Source: Dysidea avara
Taxonomy: Eukaryota > Porifera > Demospongiae > Dictyoceratida > Dysideidae
Direction: 5' to 3'
Assembly (NCBI RefSeq): GCF_963678975.1
Contig: NC_089274.1
Location: 2,778,001-2,842,000 of the forward strand
DNA length: 64,000 nt
Shown here: positions 26,277 to 38,557 of the stretch, piece after piece
Layout of the letters: each line of letters begins with the position of its first letter
Position numbering within the stretch: the stretch's first letter is position 1
Translations under genes and position numbers: made by a program
The notes under the pieces: generated by a model
The model's input: only the letters and a program-made list of their open reading frames with translations
Told to the model about the DNA's origin: nothing
Databases searched by the model: none

Positions 26277-26495
26277 GTACTGTACTCAAGGAAATTTTGA
26301 CGTCTAAAAAATTTGACGAATTTGACGAATCGGTTTAGTTAGTCAAATTTAAATTCATCAAATGTTTATAAGCGCCCTTAAAAGTACAGGTTTTGCCTAC
26401 AATTTCTTGATTTTCGTCAACATTTTATTCATCAAATCTGCTGAAGTATGAATTTGTCAATTTTTTCTTACGTCAAAATTTCCTTGCGTACGGTA
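26277..26495. mobile_element. MITE, TACCGTAC family, copy 1
   Basis: Ends in a CAAGGAAATTTTGACG-type inverted repeat (left GTACTCAAGGAAATTTTGAC, right CGTCAAAATTTCCTTGCGTA). The interior contains GACGAATTTGACGAAT repeats and AAAAGTACAGGTTTT. A second copy lies in the opposite orientation at 42314-42531, which confirms the boundaries. Confidence 0.8.
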
Positions 26496-26555
26496 ACTGT
26501 TTGGAATTTGGGAGTCATAAAATAATCACATGCCAGTATAACCATTGAAGAGCAT

Positions 26556-26760
26556 AGAATGGATCCATTAGATTACTGGGTTGGGAAACTGAGGCATTTT
26601 CCAGTATTAGCTCCTTAATGGCCTGATATTTTAGCAGTACCAGCCTCAACTGCCCCTATAGAACACATTTTTTCAACTGGTGGGGATGCTACTAGTGGAA
26701 AGAGAAACATAAACATTTAAACAGAAATATTTATTCGAAGAAATCTGTAGATTGCACCAG
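26556..26760 (+). pseudogene. hAT transposase C-terminal remnant
   Basis: Reads DPLDYWVGKLRHFPVLAP, then an in-frame stop, then DILAVPASTAPIEHIFSTGG and SGKRN. This matches the C-terminal dimerisation region of hAT transposases, whose family pattern is W-FP-L--LA---LA-PASSAPSER-FS--G. The upstream catalytic part is not visible, so this is a dead fragment. Repeated TACTTTAC/TACTAATAC words just downstream (26800-27000) may be its 3' end. Confidence 0.65.
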
Positions 26761-27351
26761 CAGATTCAGACTAATTGTTACTAACTGGTTAGATATAATT
26801 ATGTTATGTACTAACTACTTACTATAACTTTTGGTAACCTATACTTTACCAAATCAAGTTTTGGTAGTAAATACTTTAAAATACAAAATTTACATACCAA
26901 AAGTAATACTAGTACTTTACTATCATTGAAAGTCAAGGTTAAATACTAATACCAATACTATACTAACAGATTTCTTAATACTGGAACAACACTAGTATAT
27001 TGCACAGCTGAGGAGAGAATAGAAATCATGAATGTAGCATGCAGTGACTCATTATCACAATAGTTTGAAATAAAGGTAAAATAAATATCCAATTCCATCT
27101 TTTCATCCCACAAATTTCTTGTAAAACTCAATCAGGTTGTTTTTATCAGTGACCTCTACTGGCTCCACACACACAAGTCTACTGCAAAGTAAAGCATTGT
27201 ACCTGATTTTCTACCACACGTAAGTCCTAAAATGTTTAATCCTTGCAGGTTGTCACAGCCAGTGTTAGGGTAGGATGATTACCAATTAAGTTAAATATAT
27301 GCCAAATCTAAGAGCTCCACCTGATGTCCAGCTATTAAAGTTACTACTAGG

Positions 27352-27860
27352 TGGATCCAGGATTTGGCAAGGGGGTACACCAGGGTAGTAGGTATATCGA
27401 GCAGGGGGTCTGGGTGGCACAGTCCCCCATAAGCTAAAAGCATTTAGTATGTTTCAGGACTGAAATTATTGATGTAGAGTAGTTTATACAAGTATATCTT
27501 AATCATATAGTATTAAATTATGCTTTCTAAGTCGAGTTCCAAATTGTCTGCATTGATCAAGAATTGTATGGATCAGTGACAGTCTTACGTTGTAAGCCTA
27601 AGAATGGCATACAAATGACCATGTGATTTTATTTGCAAAAAATTCTAGCAAAAAAAATTTACTCATGGCCATGGAATGGTGTTGTAGATGCAAGCTACAC
27701 TCAGCAACTGTGGAGGTTACTTAATAGTGTTAGACTGTAAGTGGTGATTGTTCTATTAGAGTATTTGACTGACTGCTCTATTAGAGTATCCTGAGCTTTT
27801 AATATAAAGTTATGTTTGTATTTTTTGGAAAGGGGGAGACGTGCCCCCTGCACCTGAGAC
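27352..27860. mobile_element. GGCGGATCC-type repeat with the dispersed motif
   Basis: Starts at GGTGGATCCAGGATTT followed by a G-rich stretch, and ends in an AAAGGGGGAGACGTGCCCCC-like segment. Near the right end it contains two copies of the CTATTAGAGTAT motif (27750-27797). It belongs with the elements at 30718, 38004, 41069, 51693 and 52799. Boundaries are approximate. Confidence 0.6.
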
Positions 27861-28488
27861 TGGAAGGTTTCCACAATGTGTTACATATATAGGCTAGTGA
27901 TGTCACAGTGTCATCATTTCCACTTTAGGACTCGGACTTTGTAGATAGCTGTGCATTTTGACCAAGAGGTTGATTTCTTGTTTGTTATTTCACTCACAAG
28001 ATGGACTGGGAAATTTATGGTGGAGATTTTATTGGGGGACCAGTTGCAGCAGAGCAGACCACCTGCAGCAACTTTACATGATCCGGCCAGACTATGTGAG
28101 ATGCAGTATATAGTTAGTCTGGCTGTACCACTTATGGCGGGGAACCATCTGCAGCATGACAGTTCACTGCCAGAATGTTGGCAGAGTCAATTAGATTGCA
28201 ACTGCTTCATGGACTCTATGATGAAACAAATACCAATTATTCAAATTCTTAAAGAATGAATTACAGACTGCTTTTATGAAAGTTTGACAATGCCATGAGC
28301 TTAGGATCTATGTTCCCCTAGTACAGAACTCTTAAAAGCATTGGTAAAAAGGAACAAATATGGTTTGCTACAGATTTGTAAAACAGCAGAATTGTCAAGG
28401 AGGACCTTCAGAAGTGTTGTAAATACATCACCAAAGACATTAGCGACGAAATCTAATTACATTCCAGTATGTTCATGGAAAGTGTGCA

Positions 28489-29378
28489 ACTAGTCTGGTG
28501 GCACCTGTCCCTTCACAAAAAGGGGAAGGGTCTGGTCACTCTAGCATTCAAAATTTGTAGTGTGTTACAGAAAACATGCAGGTAATCAGATTGTGTTGAT
28601 GGTAATTACTAAAAAAATTGTGACATTTATTTTTGAGTTACCATAGAATTCTGTAAAAATGTGGATGAGTTTGTCACAAACTTTTGTGATGGTGCGTTAT
28701 GAAACTTATGATTAAGGCTGCTTGTAGTTGACAATAAGGTGCTCTTTACAAGAGCAAAAGATGGATGTAGTAAAGGTCCTTGTAGTTGGAGCTGATGCAT
28801 TCTTGATGCCACCTAATCAGTATGGAAAGTATCTTTTGGTTACATTAGTAACCTATTTCTAGAACTATTTACTTTGTATGGTTGTTAGACATGCCATTTT
28901 TGCTGCCAATAATGTGATATCATTGTTTAATTACATTCCATAGGTACAACTCTGTAATGCTATCTCATGTCCAGACCACTTTTCCTTTTTGCATTTGAGT
29001 GGGGGGAAATGGTCTGGTGTAACTCTAATGGTCATTTTGTTCTGAATCCCCAGATTCTGGGAATTGTTTGAAGGGTTGCAAACAAACCACTAACAAAGCA
29101 ACTGTTTTTCTTGTTTTGAGTACCTATTGCAGAAATCACCCAGTAGCTGCAGCAGGCTCAAGGAAAAAGAAAACATCTTGTTTGCAGCTTGTTTGTTTCC
29201 CTTCAAATTCTGGGTGAAATAGCTATTGGTTTTGTAGTTAGCTGCACCTTTTTTCCTTCACCCAATTAATAAAGGGAAAAAGCGGTCTGGGCACAAGACT
29301 ATTGTAATGCTAGAGTGACCAGACCCTTCCTCTTTTTTTTGTGAAGGGGAGGGTGATACCAGACTAATGTGATTGACA
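28489..29378. mobile_element. Cluster of nested TAGTCTGG-type MITEs
   Basis: Outer ends TAGTCTGG...GGGAAGGGTCTGGTCACTCT at the left and AGAGTGACCAGACCCTTC...CCAGACTA at the right form an inverted repeat. Inside are more related blocks: ATGTCCAGACC near 28968 with GGTCTGGTG near 29010, and AAAAAGCGGTCTGGGCAC near 29278. It looks like one element invaded by relatives. A perfect target duplication was not found. Confidence 0.6.
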
Positions 29379-29389
29379 TATGTATTTAC

Positions 29390-29512
29390 TAACCAATTAC
29401 TAGGCATATAACTGTACTGTATTCATCTGTATGTGTGTAATTTTCCTTTGGGTGTTATTCACCCTCTGGGAACATCAGCAACAATAAATAAATAAATAAA
29501 TAAATAAATGTG
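29390..29512 (+). mobile_element. 3' tail of an L2/CR1-like LINE
   Basis: A short non-coding tail ending in tandem AATA units (about 29486-29510). It resembles the 3' end of the LINE at 54022-54794, which also has a TATCAGCAG-like segment and an (AATA)n end. This is probably a severely 5'-truncated copy. Confidence 0.55.
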
Positions 29513-30717
29513 CAACAGTGACCAGACGGTTGATTTGCCGCCCCCACACAAACCCTCTAGGGCAGATGTTTCTGGACAAAGTTTGCACACACATTAGAAA
29601 TTTGCTCATTTCTCCTTGAGAGAAAAATGGATTTTAGTGCTGATTTGTAGATAATGAACTAGGCTATCTGTGGTATAAATTGTGGGTGGTAAAGTATAGA
29701 TAGGGTTTCCACTCAAAATAGAAAGGTGCTTCATTTGGTTGTTTCTGGACTGAGATTTTCACAAAGATTTATGTACCTTTAAGATAACGTAACAAGTGCT
29801 AATTTGTTACTGGATTGTTTGCAGCATTTGATATCAGCATAAGTTTACCATATGTAAATATCCACAAAGTGGTAATGTGACCAAAAATCTCTTTGTATAG
29901 GATTTCCACTGCAAAATAGGATGATGCCTCAGCTCTTTTCATTGTTTCTGATGAATTTCATACTGAGTGGTCTTAAGATAAAACAAACAAGTGCTAATAC
30001 AATGTTATCATCATTAAACTATCAATATTAGTGCAGTTTTAACCGGCTGTAAATATCCAAAAAGTGGTCACGTGGCCAACAGTCCCACTACAACTCTACA
30101 GGATGTGCTATAGCACTACAAGATGTAGAAGTCTTCTAAGAAATACACTAATTTAGATCACCCTTAAATGCAATGATTTTTTGAATCAGCTGTCCAATGT
30201 AACTATTATGGTATTTTTGGTCATGTGACCACGCACTTTTTGTATGTTTTTGTGTGTTAAACTTATGCTGATGCCCAATGCTACAAGCAATCCAATAATA
30301 AATTAGCACTTGTTTGCATTATCTAAAAGGTCAGTCTGTGTGAAAATCTTCAGAAGTAAGCACCTTCCTATTTTGAGTTGGAAACTCTAGTATAGGGTGC
30401 TAGGAGAAAGAGCAATCTAAATTTGTAGTTTGAGAAAATGCAAAAAAAATATGTGGCTGGGGTTTCCGGACACTAGTAAAAGAATGCGCACCTGGCATTG
30501 TTATGGGAAATGCTACATTCTATTGAGTGCTGTGGCCTAGCAGAGACTGATAGCATTCTCTTTGTCTGGTTACTTCATTGGTGATAGCAATTTTTAAGAA
30601 ACAGAACTGCTGCAAGCCTTGCGAGTTTCTTGCAGTGCTTTCCAGGAGCAGATCTAGGATTTCTAACAGGGGGTTTCCAGTGGTAGTACTCAGATGCTGG
30701 GGTCTGGGGATGCTCAG
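29513..30717. other. Intergenic, no gene seen
   Basis: No supported gene or complete mobile element. Near 30640-30720 a fragment GATCTAGGATTTCTAACAGG repeats the start of the element that follows, so an earlier truncated copy probably lies here. Confidence 0.4.
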
Positions 30718-31580
30718 AGGCGGATCTAGGATTTATAAAAGGGGGGAGCTAACTCAAGGTACTAATCTCTTGGGTAGAGGTAGCGAAGCACACTTCCCAG
30801 CATGCGAAGCATGCTGGAACTAGGGGGGTCTGGGGGCATGCCCCCCCCCAGGAAAATTTTGAAAAATTGATGCTAAAATACTGCAATTTGGAGACATTTC
30901 CACATAAAATTCATAATATTTTCTGCCTGTAGATATTTTATATACTGCCTTTAGATTATAGGTATGGCTCTCTGAAGCATTTTGCTAATGGAAAAGTTTG
31001 GGTAGGTACAGACAACCAAGTACATGATGCACCCTCTCACAATTGCACAACACTGAATAGATGCATGTTAGAATAATAATGTTGAAAGTGGAAAATTTTG
31101 AAATTTGAACAATACAAGATTGAATCTGAGAGCATTTTCAATGGAAATTGTGAACCTGAATTAAGTATTGTCATACACAAGTAGATGAATGAAGCCCTTT
31201 AAACAGACCAATTCATTTCATTGCATGTATAGGTGCAGGCAGATTTGGAAAAATTCCATAACAGAACCAACTACATGTTTCCAGTGAATGTTCTATTAGA
31301 GTAGTTAGCTGACTGCTCTATTAGAGTATCTCGATCTTGTAAACCTCCAATGCTGATTCGGGTCCTTGTTGCATAAATTTTAGCATAAATCCACTGATAA
31401 TACCTTGGAAAGACGTTTATAAGGTGGTTTTATGAGTATTTGTATTATTAGTGATCATATAATTATGCTAAGACAAAATTTCATTATAATACTCAGCATA
31501 TTGATCAAGTAAAGCCTAAATATGAAGGGGGGGCTTCAGCCTCCAAAGCCTCCCCCCCCCCCCCCCCTGGATCCGCCCCT
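30718..31580. mobile_element. GGCGGATCTAG-type inverted-repeat element
   Basis: Left end AGGCGGATCTAGGATTT followed by a G-run, right end C-run then CTGGATCCGCCCCTG, giving imperfect terminal inverted repeats. It contains CATGCGAAGCATGCTGG, a C-run near 30840 and two copies of the dispersed 25-bp motif (31288-31336). No coding capacity is visible. Confidence 0.65.
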
Positions 31581-31930
31581 GATGCTGGCAAGGTTTTAAT
31601 TTTATAATGCTTGAAATTTAATAAAACTTGATGTATATACATTAGTTTTGGTCTACTGATCCACACTACTATCATCTGATTCATCTCATGCCATCACTTC
31701 CTGAGTGTTTCTTGGAACTTCTGCAATGCAGAAATACAATGGTCATTGACTACAGCATATCAATTTTACCAGAATCTTAGAAAGGGTACAATACTAACAG
31801 TACTTACACTCTATCTAGCTACGTGTGGTAAGTATGCAATCCATTCACACTCATTAAACCATTCTCAGTTAAAAGATCAATGCCTTATTTATATAGCTAA
31901 TCTTGTGGGAAACTTAGGTATATAAAATAC
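31581..31930. other. Spacer between elements
   Basis: Nothing recognisable beyond AT-rich single-copy-looking DNA. Confidence 0.35.
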
Positions 31931-32561
31931 AATCCCATCCAAAAACAGCTTGTAGCTGTAAAAAAGTGTGCGTCCAAGTAAAGCAGAGTTAACTGCGACA
32001 TAAAGTAATGATATCATAATGCGGCCATGTGTTAGGTGTGCAAATTGTAAAATTAATATTAGCTAATCAGATAATCCAATATTGTTGTTAAAGTGTTAAT
32101 GAGAACTATGTGATGCTGCTAGTTTTTAAGTGTGTGAGCATCTTCATAAATGCCACATAAATTTGATTCTCAATAAAGCAATGTGTATAGATTCTCTGAT
32201 AGCAATAAATAGTTCGAGTTTGGCCACCTTTCCTGTGTACGGCAATGCTATGAACAAAGGAAAGGCGGCCAAACTCAAACTATTTATTGCTATCAGAGAA
32301 TCTATACACATTGCTTTATTGAGAATCAAATTTATGTGGCATTTATGAAGATGCTCACACACTTAAAAACTAGCAGCATCACATAGTTCTCATTAACACT
32401 TTAACAACAATATTGGATTATCTGATTAGCTAATATTAATTTTACAACTTGCACACCTCACACATGGCCGCATTATGATATCATTACTTTTTGTCACAGT
32501 TAGCTCTGCTTTACTTGGACGCGCACTTTTTTACAGCTACAAGCTGTTTTTGGATGGGATT
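31931..32561. mobile_element. 631-bp near-perfect palindrome
   Basis: Two arms of 303 bp (31931-32233 and 32259-32561) are reverse complements with only scattered substitutions and no length difference, around a 25-bp spacer. Termini are AATCCCATCCAAAAACAGC. The symmetry makes nearly the same 72-residue frame appear on both strands, which is not evidence of a gene. Likely a foldback-type non-autonomous element; no clear target duplication. Confidence 0.85.
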
Positions 32562-32599
32562 TCAATACTTTTTGTTAGAGTAAGCATATACTGTTGAAA

Positions 32600-32960
32600 A
32601 CAATAGGTGAGTTTCCATGGTTTTGACAGAAACTCCAGATTACAGTGATAGAATATTAAAATACAACTGTAATTTTAGTGGCATGCAATTGCAGTCAACT
32701 AACACCCATTTTAACTAGTAAACCCTTAGTAACACTTTGCCTTTCATCTTGTAGTACATCAAGATACTCTACTGGCAGTCACAAAACAGCTGTAATGCAG
32801 CAATCAATATTACAGCATATTTACAACTTCTGCCTAACACTGGATTGTATAGTTTAAATCACTAGCTACTTACAGACTTTACAATATAAAAATACAGCAC
32901 TTGTAGAAACGTGACTGTTCTGTTAGAGTCATTGACTGCTCTATTAGAGTATCTCGATCT
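32600..32960. mobile_element. Diverged relative of the 38004 element
   Basis: Shares GGTTTTGACAGAAACTCC, CATGCAATTGCAGTCAACTAAC and AAACCCTTAGTAACACT with the element at 38004-38557, in the same order. It ends in two copies of the dispersed motif (32911-32960) but in the opposite orientation. Boundaries are approximate. Confidence 0.55.
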
Positions 32961-35192
32961 ACTTCACGCATTGACTAATTCAAGCGGAGAAACCACGCCT
33001 TTGCAATAGGAACTCTTGTGAAATGAAATAAGAATAGTAGAGAAATGGCAAGTATGTACAGAGACAATAGAGGGGCGCGTAATTATGTCCTGTTGTAAAT
33101 AAACGCCGTTAAAATTTATATTACTACTAAATAAGCGCACCAGAATAGGCTGTGATCTTTGAGAGGCTGTTGTCTCATTGCTTGCCTTTTCGTGTAGAAG
33201 GGATTTAGTGCTAATTGTTGAGTCTAACTATACATGTATTTGTGTCGTAAAACTTAATTGTAAAAAGGCGATTAGCACATACCGTCATGATAAAACATGT
33301 GTTTGTGTCTCGGTTTGTACAGTAGAGTCTCTCACGATTATTAGAGATAGAGTGGTAACACCTGACGTCACAGTCGTTACATAATCACTTCCCCGGGGCA
33401 GAAAATGTACGCATACCATTGGGGCACGAGTTTACACTTTACTTTGCCTGAGGTTTGTTGAGACTGTCTTTCTAAACGAAACCACGTTGTCAGGAACAAA
33501 GAAGAGAGTAGTATAACAGATATTTAAGTAGTGCAGGTTAGTTTGATCCGTGCTGGGCGAGTTATGGCTGATAATTGCGTGGGAAGCCGTTTTAACCTGG
33601 CCGGGTAAAACCAACCTGACAACAAGATTGGGCAGAGTTTGTCTCTGTGCCCACTGTGAGCATTTATTATTGATTTATATTATTATCAAAGCTACTAGCT
33701 ACCTTTTAAACCAACCTGATGCCCAAGTGATGTTTTCATCATGTTTCTCATCTATGTCCTGAGTAAGTTTCATGCCGAATGGAGCACCAGAAGCCAAGTT
33801 GCAGCCTCTTGAAGGTGCTCCGCCATTGAATCTGCCCCACTTTTTGCCCCGTGGAAGTTGTGGTTACACATTTAACGTAATTTTGTGACGTAAAAGTTAT
33901 CGCTCTATTGGACCAGGGTAAAAATTTTACTGCTATATTTAGAGGTTGTAGCATTTGTATATCTTAGTATCTTAATAAATAATCCTCCATGATCACTAAT
34001 CACTAATAGTACAGTGAAAACTGGTCATTATTCAGGTACAGACAAAATTTTCTGACCTAGCTTATTAAAGAGGTGGCTGCATTTTGCGGCCTTAAATGGT
34101 AAGAAGCATGCTGTTCTAACTGGCTATAGAGATGGATTTAGTGTGAACAGTGTATAAGACAGTGAGTACCAGCAGCAAGGGGGCAGCCAATCTGTTAGAG
34201 CACCAAAGGCACTGCTTCAGGCATAGGCAGTTGACTGTCAGCCCAACGTGTAAAAATTTTCACTTTCGGTCTTTATAAGTGAAAGTGATGGAAGTCATTA
34301 TCCATAGGATATTATATTATATTTTTCAGAGTATCCCTTCAGTTCTACTATATATATAGTAGCCAAGCATAAGATGAACATAACACAGCATTCCAGTGGT
34401 TTAGTGGTGACCACAACACTACCTGAGTTAAACTGGTGAGATTTGAGACTACCAGAAGCCCTGGAATGCCTTGAACACATGGAATACCAAATATCTAATG
34501 CCTGGCTTTCATCCACAGTGGACCTGTCTTGGTGGCCACTTGTACAGAAGGGGAACAGCTGCCACACAGTCTTGCGAGCGAAACAGTTGCCATACCCTTA
34601 ATTATCAATTTTTAAAATTTTGAGCAAAATTGTGCGTACAAGCGAGTGCGATGTTGTGCTTTGGCAGTGCCGTGTATATGGTAGCCATATCAGATATTGC
34701 CTAGCAGTGACACATCAGGAGTATTTAAGTCATAATGCGTTACTTTATCATCCATCTAAATACTATATCCCTGAATGTGTCATTTTGTGTACAGAGCAAT
34801 CTGCCACAAGAAGTGACCTGAGTAAGGTTTCAGCGTATTATTGTTAACCATTAATATTGTTCACCATTGTTAACCATATGTATAGTGAAACTTCACTTAG
34901 TGTCCACCTCTTCAATAAGACCACCTCATTATATTGGCCACCTATAGAAGGTTCAAAATATAGATAAACAGTAGTTTATGACCTCATTAATAAGGCCACC
35001 TTGTTATTCAGGCCAATTTTTTTTGGTCCCAGAGCTGGCCCTATAAATGAGGTTTCACTGTATTTATGTGCATTTTTATTTTTTGTAACTTTTCTTCAGG
35101 TTTACTGATGGGCACTATGAAGCATTGTTGACTGGTCCTTACATAATGTGGTGACTTGAAATGCTAAAACGGTACGTAGCATGTCTTGTATG
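32961..35192. other. Intergenic, no gene seen
   Basis: No exon could be supported. Open frames at 33178-33384, 33550-33762 and 34298-34567 lack splice or homology support. GC content rises locally around 33400-33900 without a recognisable gene. Confidence 0.35.
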
Positions 35193-36068
35193 CAGTGGCG
35201 TAGCCAGACATTTCGCCATGCCTGGGCAATGGGTGGGCAAGCCATTTCCCATGCAACACACGTACACATTCCCATCTTCATATGGACATCAATATAACAT
35301 TTTAAAAATGCATTATGTATCATCCTACACTACTGTATGCAAGATGACTAATATCAACGTAATAGAAACGAACGCCTAGCTAACTATTGGCCTTCTAACC
35401 TATTACATACATCTAGCTACATGTGTCTTAATACCAGACTACAAAGATTCTTGAATTAAAGCACGAGGCGCTCTATCACGTGATGACTATGCTCTGCCAC
35501 TACAGTTGTTAGCCTAGAAAAGTAGAAACAAAAAGAAAAGAATTGCTGACTGAACAAGTACTCCATACCATTTGAACTGAGCAGTATCCACACGGATAGA
35601 TGGGTGCTAATTTCACAAATACCTCTAGACTGCTTTGCTTCCCGAGTTTTGACAACACCGATAGCTACCGTGATCACTTAATCCAAATGTAAACCGTCCA
35701 GCCCACTATAGTGAAACCAATTCTTTGTCCTTCACTCCTTGCCACAATGCTGTACGGTTTTTTGTAATCACGTGATCTTGCTTCTATTTATTGCCTCCTC
35801 TATTTGTGCACAATCAAGTTACTCGTAGGGAAAATCCCTTGGATAACCCCCATCTCTGTTTAGCCAAAAAGAAGGAAACCATCGGCGAAAATGGCACGGT
35901 GAGTGTTGTGCTATACTTATTCTTGTACAGTGACTAGTTAAGTAACTTTAGCAAAATCTCGAGCTATCCAGCCCACGTCTTTATAATTACTCTAGGAGCT
36001 GATGGTGGGGCAAAGAAATCTGATGCCCGGGCAATGCCCTGGCTTGCCCGGGTTTGACTACGCCACTG
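35193..36068. mobile_element. Non-autonomous hAT element, CAGTGGCGTAG family
   Basis: Terminal inverted repeats CAGTGGCGTAG and CTACGCCACTG, with a perfect 8-bp direct repeat CTTGTATG on both sides (35185-35192 and 36069-36076). Subterminal GCCTGGGCAATGGGTGGGCA and GCCCGGGCAATGCCC are complementary-like. A segment near 35230-35330 is shared in inverse orientation with the element ending at 38713, so both are one family. No transposase. Confidence 0.88.
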
Positions 36069-37265
36069 CTTGTATGCACATGTTGTAATGTGTTGTAATG
36101 TGTCCACACATCTTAGAAATATTTATAACTGTATTCTCTATAAATACTCAGTTCCATTGTGCCACTGGGTCATAAGTGGGTTGAGTATGGATCATCCAGG
36201 ACATTTGGGTCACATTTTGTCCTGGCCAAGTGGATCTCATCCACTGACAGAATATACAAGATCAGATCACTGCATAAATTACGGTGGAACTTGTTTATTG
36301 CCACCTTCACTCAATAAGCAGATAGCAGTGTATAAATTCTCAATTGTAATTGGCTTTTCAAGAGTGGTTGTCTTTCTATACTAGTGGCCATTAAGACAGG
36401 TTGTACTGATAGAGTGTACATACTAGAAATGCAACAATATCCTCCACTTAGTGTCGTTTGATAGTGATACAATGGAGACTATGTATTGTTGTAAACTATA
36501 CTATTATATTGCAACTCTAGCACTTATTTATAACAGGAATGTTTGTTAACTGTTTAGACATACTGGAGCCACACCCACTCATCTGGATTCTACAAATGGA
36601 GTCATACCAACTTGTGACTGCACTTATTACTCGTTACTCCCACTGTGTTTGGATGAATATACATGCTGTCGTGTGAGACTTGCTACCATGGCGGGCCACT
36701 GGAGAAGAGTTTCATAGCAGTTATATCAGTCATTGTTGTACAATTCTTACATTATTGTTGTGAAAACTATTTGGTATTCATGTGTCCTCTGTATGTTGTA
36801 ATTTCATGTGTAATTTTGTGTGGGGGTGCTATAAAATGCATGGTGACAATTGTAAATTTTTCAGGTGGTTTTGCATACTTCCTTCAGCTACATGTACTAA
36901 TTACTTACAGCTTGTGTCAACAACTGGTAACCGCAGTTGTGCTCTGCCATTCTTTAAGCCGCGCCCTTAGAGAGCAAATTACGTGGGGGCGACTAATTTC
37001 AAAATCGAACGATGGTATGCAGCACCATAGATTATAGACTATAATCTATGGCAGCACACTTCTCTTTGTGGCTACATGCACTGATTAACTACACACAGCG
37101 CCAGTTCATCAATAACCAGTGACTGCAGTTGTGCTCTACGTCATTCTTTAAATTCCGAGTTAAATTCTTACAGAGAGCAAATTACGTGGGGGGCGACTAA
37201 ATTCAAATTTCAAGCTAGCCATTCTCGAAAACATGTTTCAATCTCAACGAAAATTTTAGAACAGT
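36069..37265. other. Intergenic; contains a 27-bp palindrome
   Basis: Plus-strand frames at 36070-36384 and 36663-37037 are not supported by homology. A segment containing GAGAGCAAATTACGTGGGG and GGCGACTAA occurs twice (about 36970-36995 and 37155-37200). A 27-bp palindrome lies at 37025-37051. Confidence 0.35.
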
Positions 37266-38003
37266 TTAAAGACACATTGCCCTACATGCCAAGCGAGTAT
37301 TGCGGAAAACAACGATATGGGGCTTGTATTTGGCCTCTAGGTCGACTGAAACTTCGTTTGGTGCTGAAATTACGACTGTAGGCCGGTAATGATGTCTGGT
37401 GAAATCAATGATGTGAATCTTGAGGCGATCGAGATAGTACTGAAGCGATAGCAGGGCAATCAATGTTCGGAATGCACAAAGGAACGTTTTGGCCCCCACC
37501 GGATTGCATCCTCAACTGGCGTACAGCAGGGTGATCAGTGGCGTATCTACACCGGGGCCTACCCGGGCCTGGGCCCTAGTTAATTTGAATCGTGCCCGGG
37601 TAAATGCTATTCAACATCAATGTTGAGTAATCATTTATAGCAATGATGATTGTAAAGAATAACTAGCACAACTTACGTAGCTCTAATCCATGTCAACTCA
37701 AGCCTTTTTTCCAAAGGAGAACGGCGATCTTGCATTGGTTTCGATTGTGGTATTGCCAATGTAAGGCACTTAATAGAAGGAAGATCACATGACTACCAAC
37801 TGCAGCATCGTGACAGACCATATGATTTTGTGGTGAATAGTACCCATTCAAGACGAAGATGTGAACAGACAAGAGCAACTTTTGAGATGTAGCTGTGTGA
37901 AACTTCAAAGTTTCCTCCAGCGTAGCTACTGTGTGTGAAGAAGACGATAGTAGCTAGCGTTTTTATCAAGTAGGGTGTCATTAGTTATCCTGCATGCAGT
38001 TAA

Positions 38004-38557
38004 CAGTGGCGGATTTAGATGGGTTTCTGGGGTTTCGACAGAAACCCCCTTTTAAATTTAGCTCAGTGGCATTCTCAATACATAAACATTATTGTATCGA
38101 CAATTTGTCATAGCAAACAACTATATACCAGCAGCATGCATGCAGTTGCACTTAACTAACCATTTATAGTTATTAAACCCTCAGCAACACTCACTTTTCA
38201 TCTCCCACTGCATTAAAAACGATCGAGATACTCTAATAGAGCAGTCAAGTAACTACTCTAATAGAGCAATCAATTAACTACTCTAATAGAGCAATCAAGT
38301 AACTACTCTAATAGAGCAATCAAAGCTACAACTTGTAGTCACCATATTTGCCCTATAGTTAGCTATAGTAACTTAGTAACTATTTACAGTTTAAAGCATT
38401 GAATTTATTGTAATTGCTAACCAAAAATAGCTTAAAAATCCCTCTCAGAGCTTCTAAAACCTCAAAAATTTTCCACAGAATTGCCATCAGATGCCTTATT
38501 TAGCTAGCTATACCAATTTTCAGAAACTCCCTTTTAAGAATCCTAGATCCGCCACTG
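38004..38557. mobile_element. CAGTGGCGGAT element nested in the hAT
   Basis: Terminal inverted repeats CAGTGGCGGATTTAG and CTAGATCCGCCACTG. The pentamer GTTAA flanks both sides and may be the target duplication. Paired G/C-rich subtermini (GTTTCTGGGGTTTC near the left; AGAAACTCCCTTTT near the right). It contains four tandem copies of the 25-bp motif. Confidence 0.82.
38229..38328. repeat. Four tandem copies of the 25-bp motif
   Basis: Units start at 38229, 38254, 38279 and 38304, exactly 25 bp apart. Each contains TACTCTAATAGAGCARTCAA. The first is preceded by GATCGAGA, the usual flank of the motif elsewhere in the window. Confidence 0.9.

Noticed and set aside
27951..28259. Plus-strand frame of 102 codons
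   Set aside because: No recognisable domain or splice context, and it lies among repeats.
30830..31570. C-runs and G-runs as CRISPR-like or telomeric repeats
   Set aside because: They belong to the termini of GGCGGATC-type elements and show no regular spacing.
32130..32362. Matching 72-residue open frames on both strands
   Set aside because: They arise because the DNA is a palindrome; each is the mirror of the other and neither has splice or homology support.
36663..37037. Plus-strand hydrophobic frame of 124 codons
   Set aside because: Contains a repeated DNA segment and a palindrome at its end; no homology or exon partner. Likely chance.
38229..38328. CRISPR array
   Set aside because: A 25-bp tandem repeat without unique spacers, in an animal-type genome inside a transposon.
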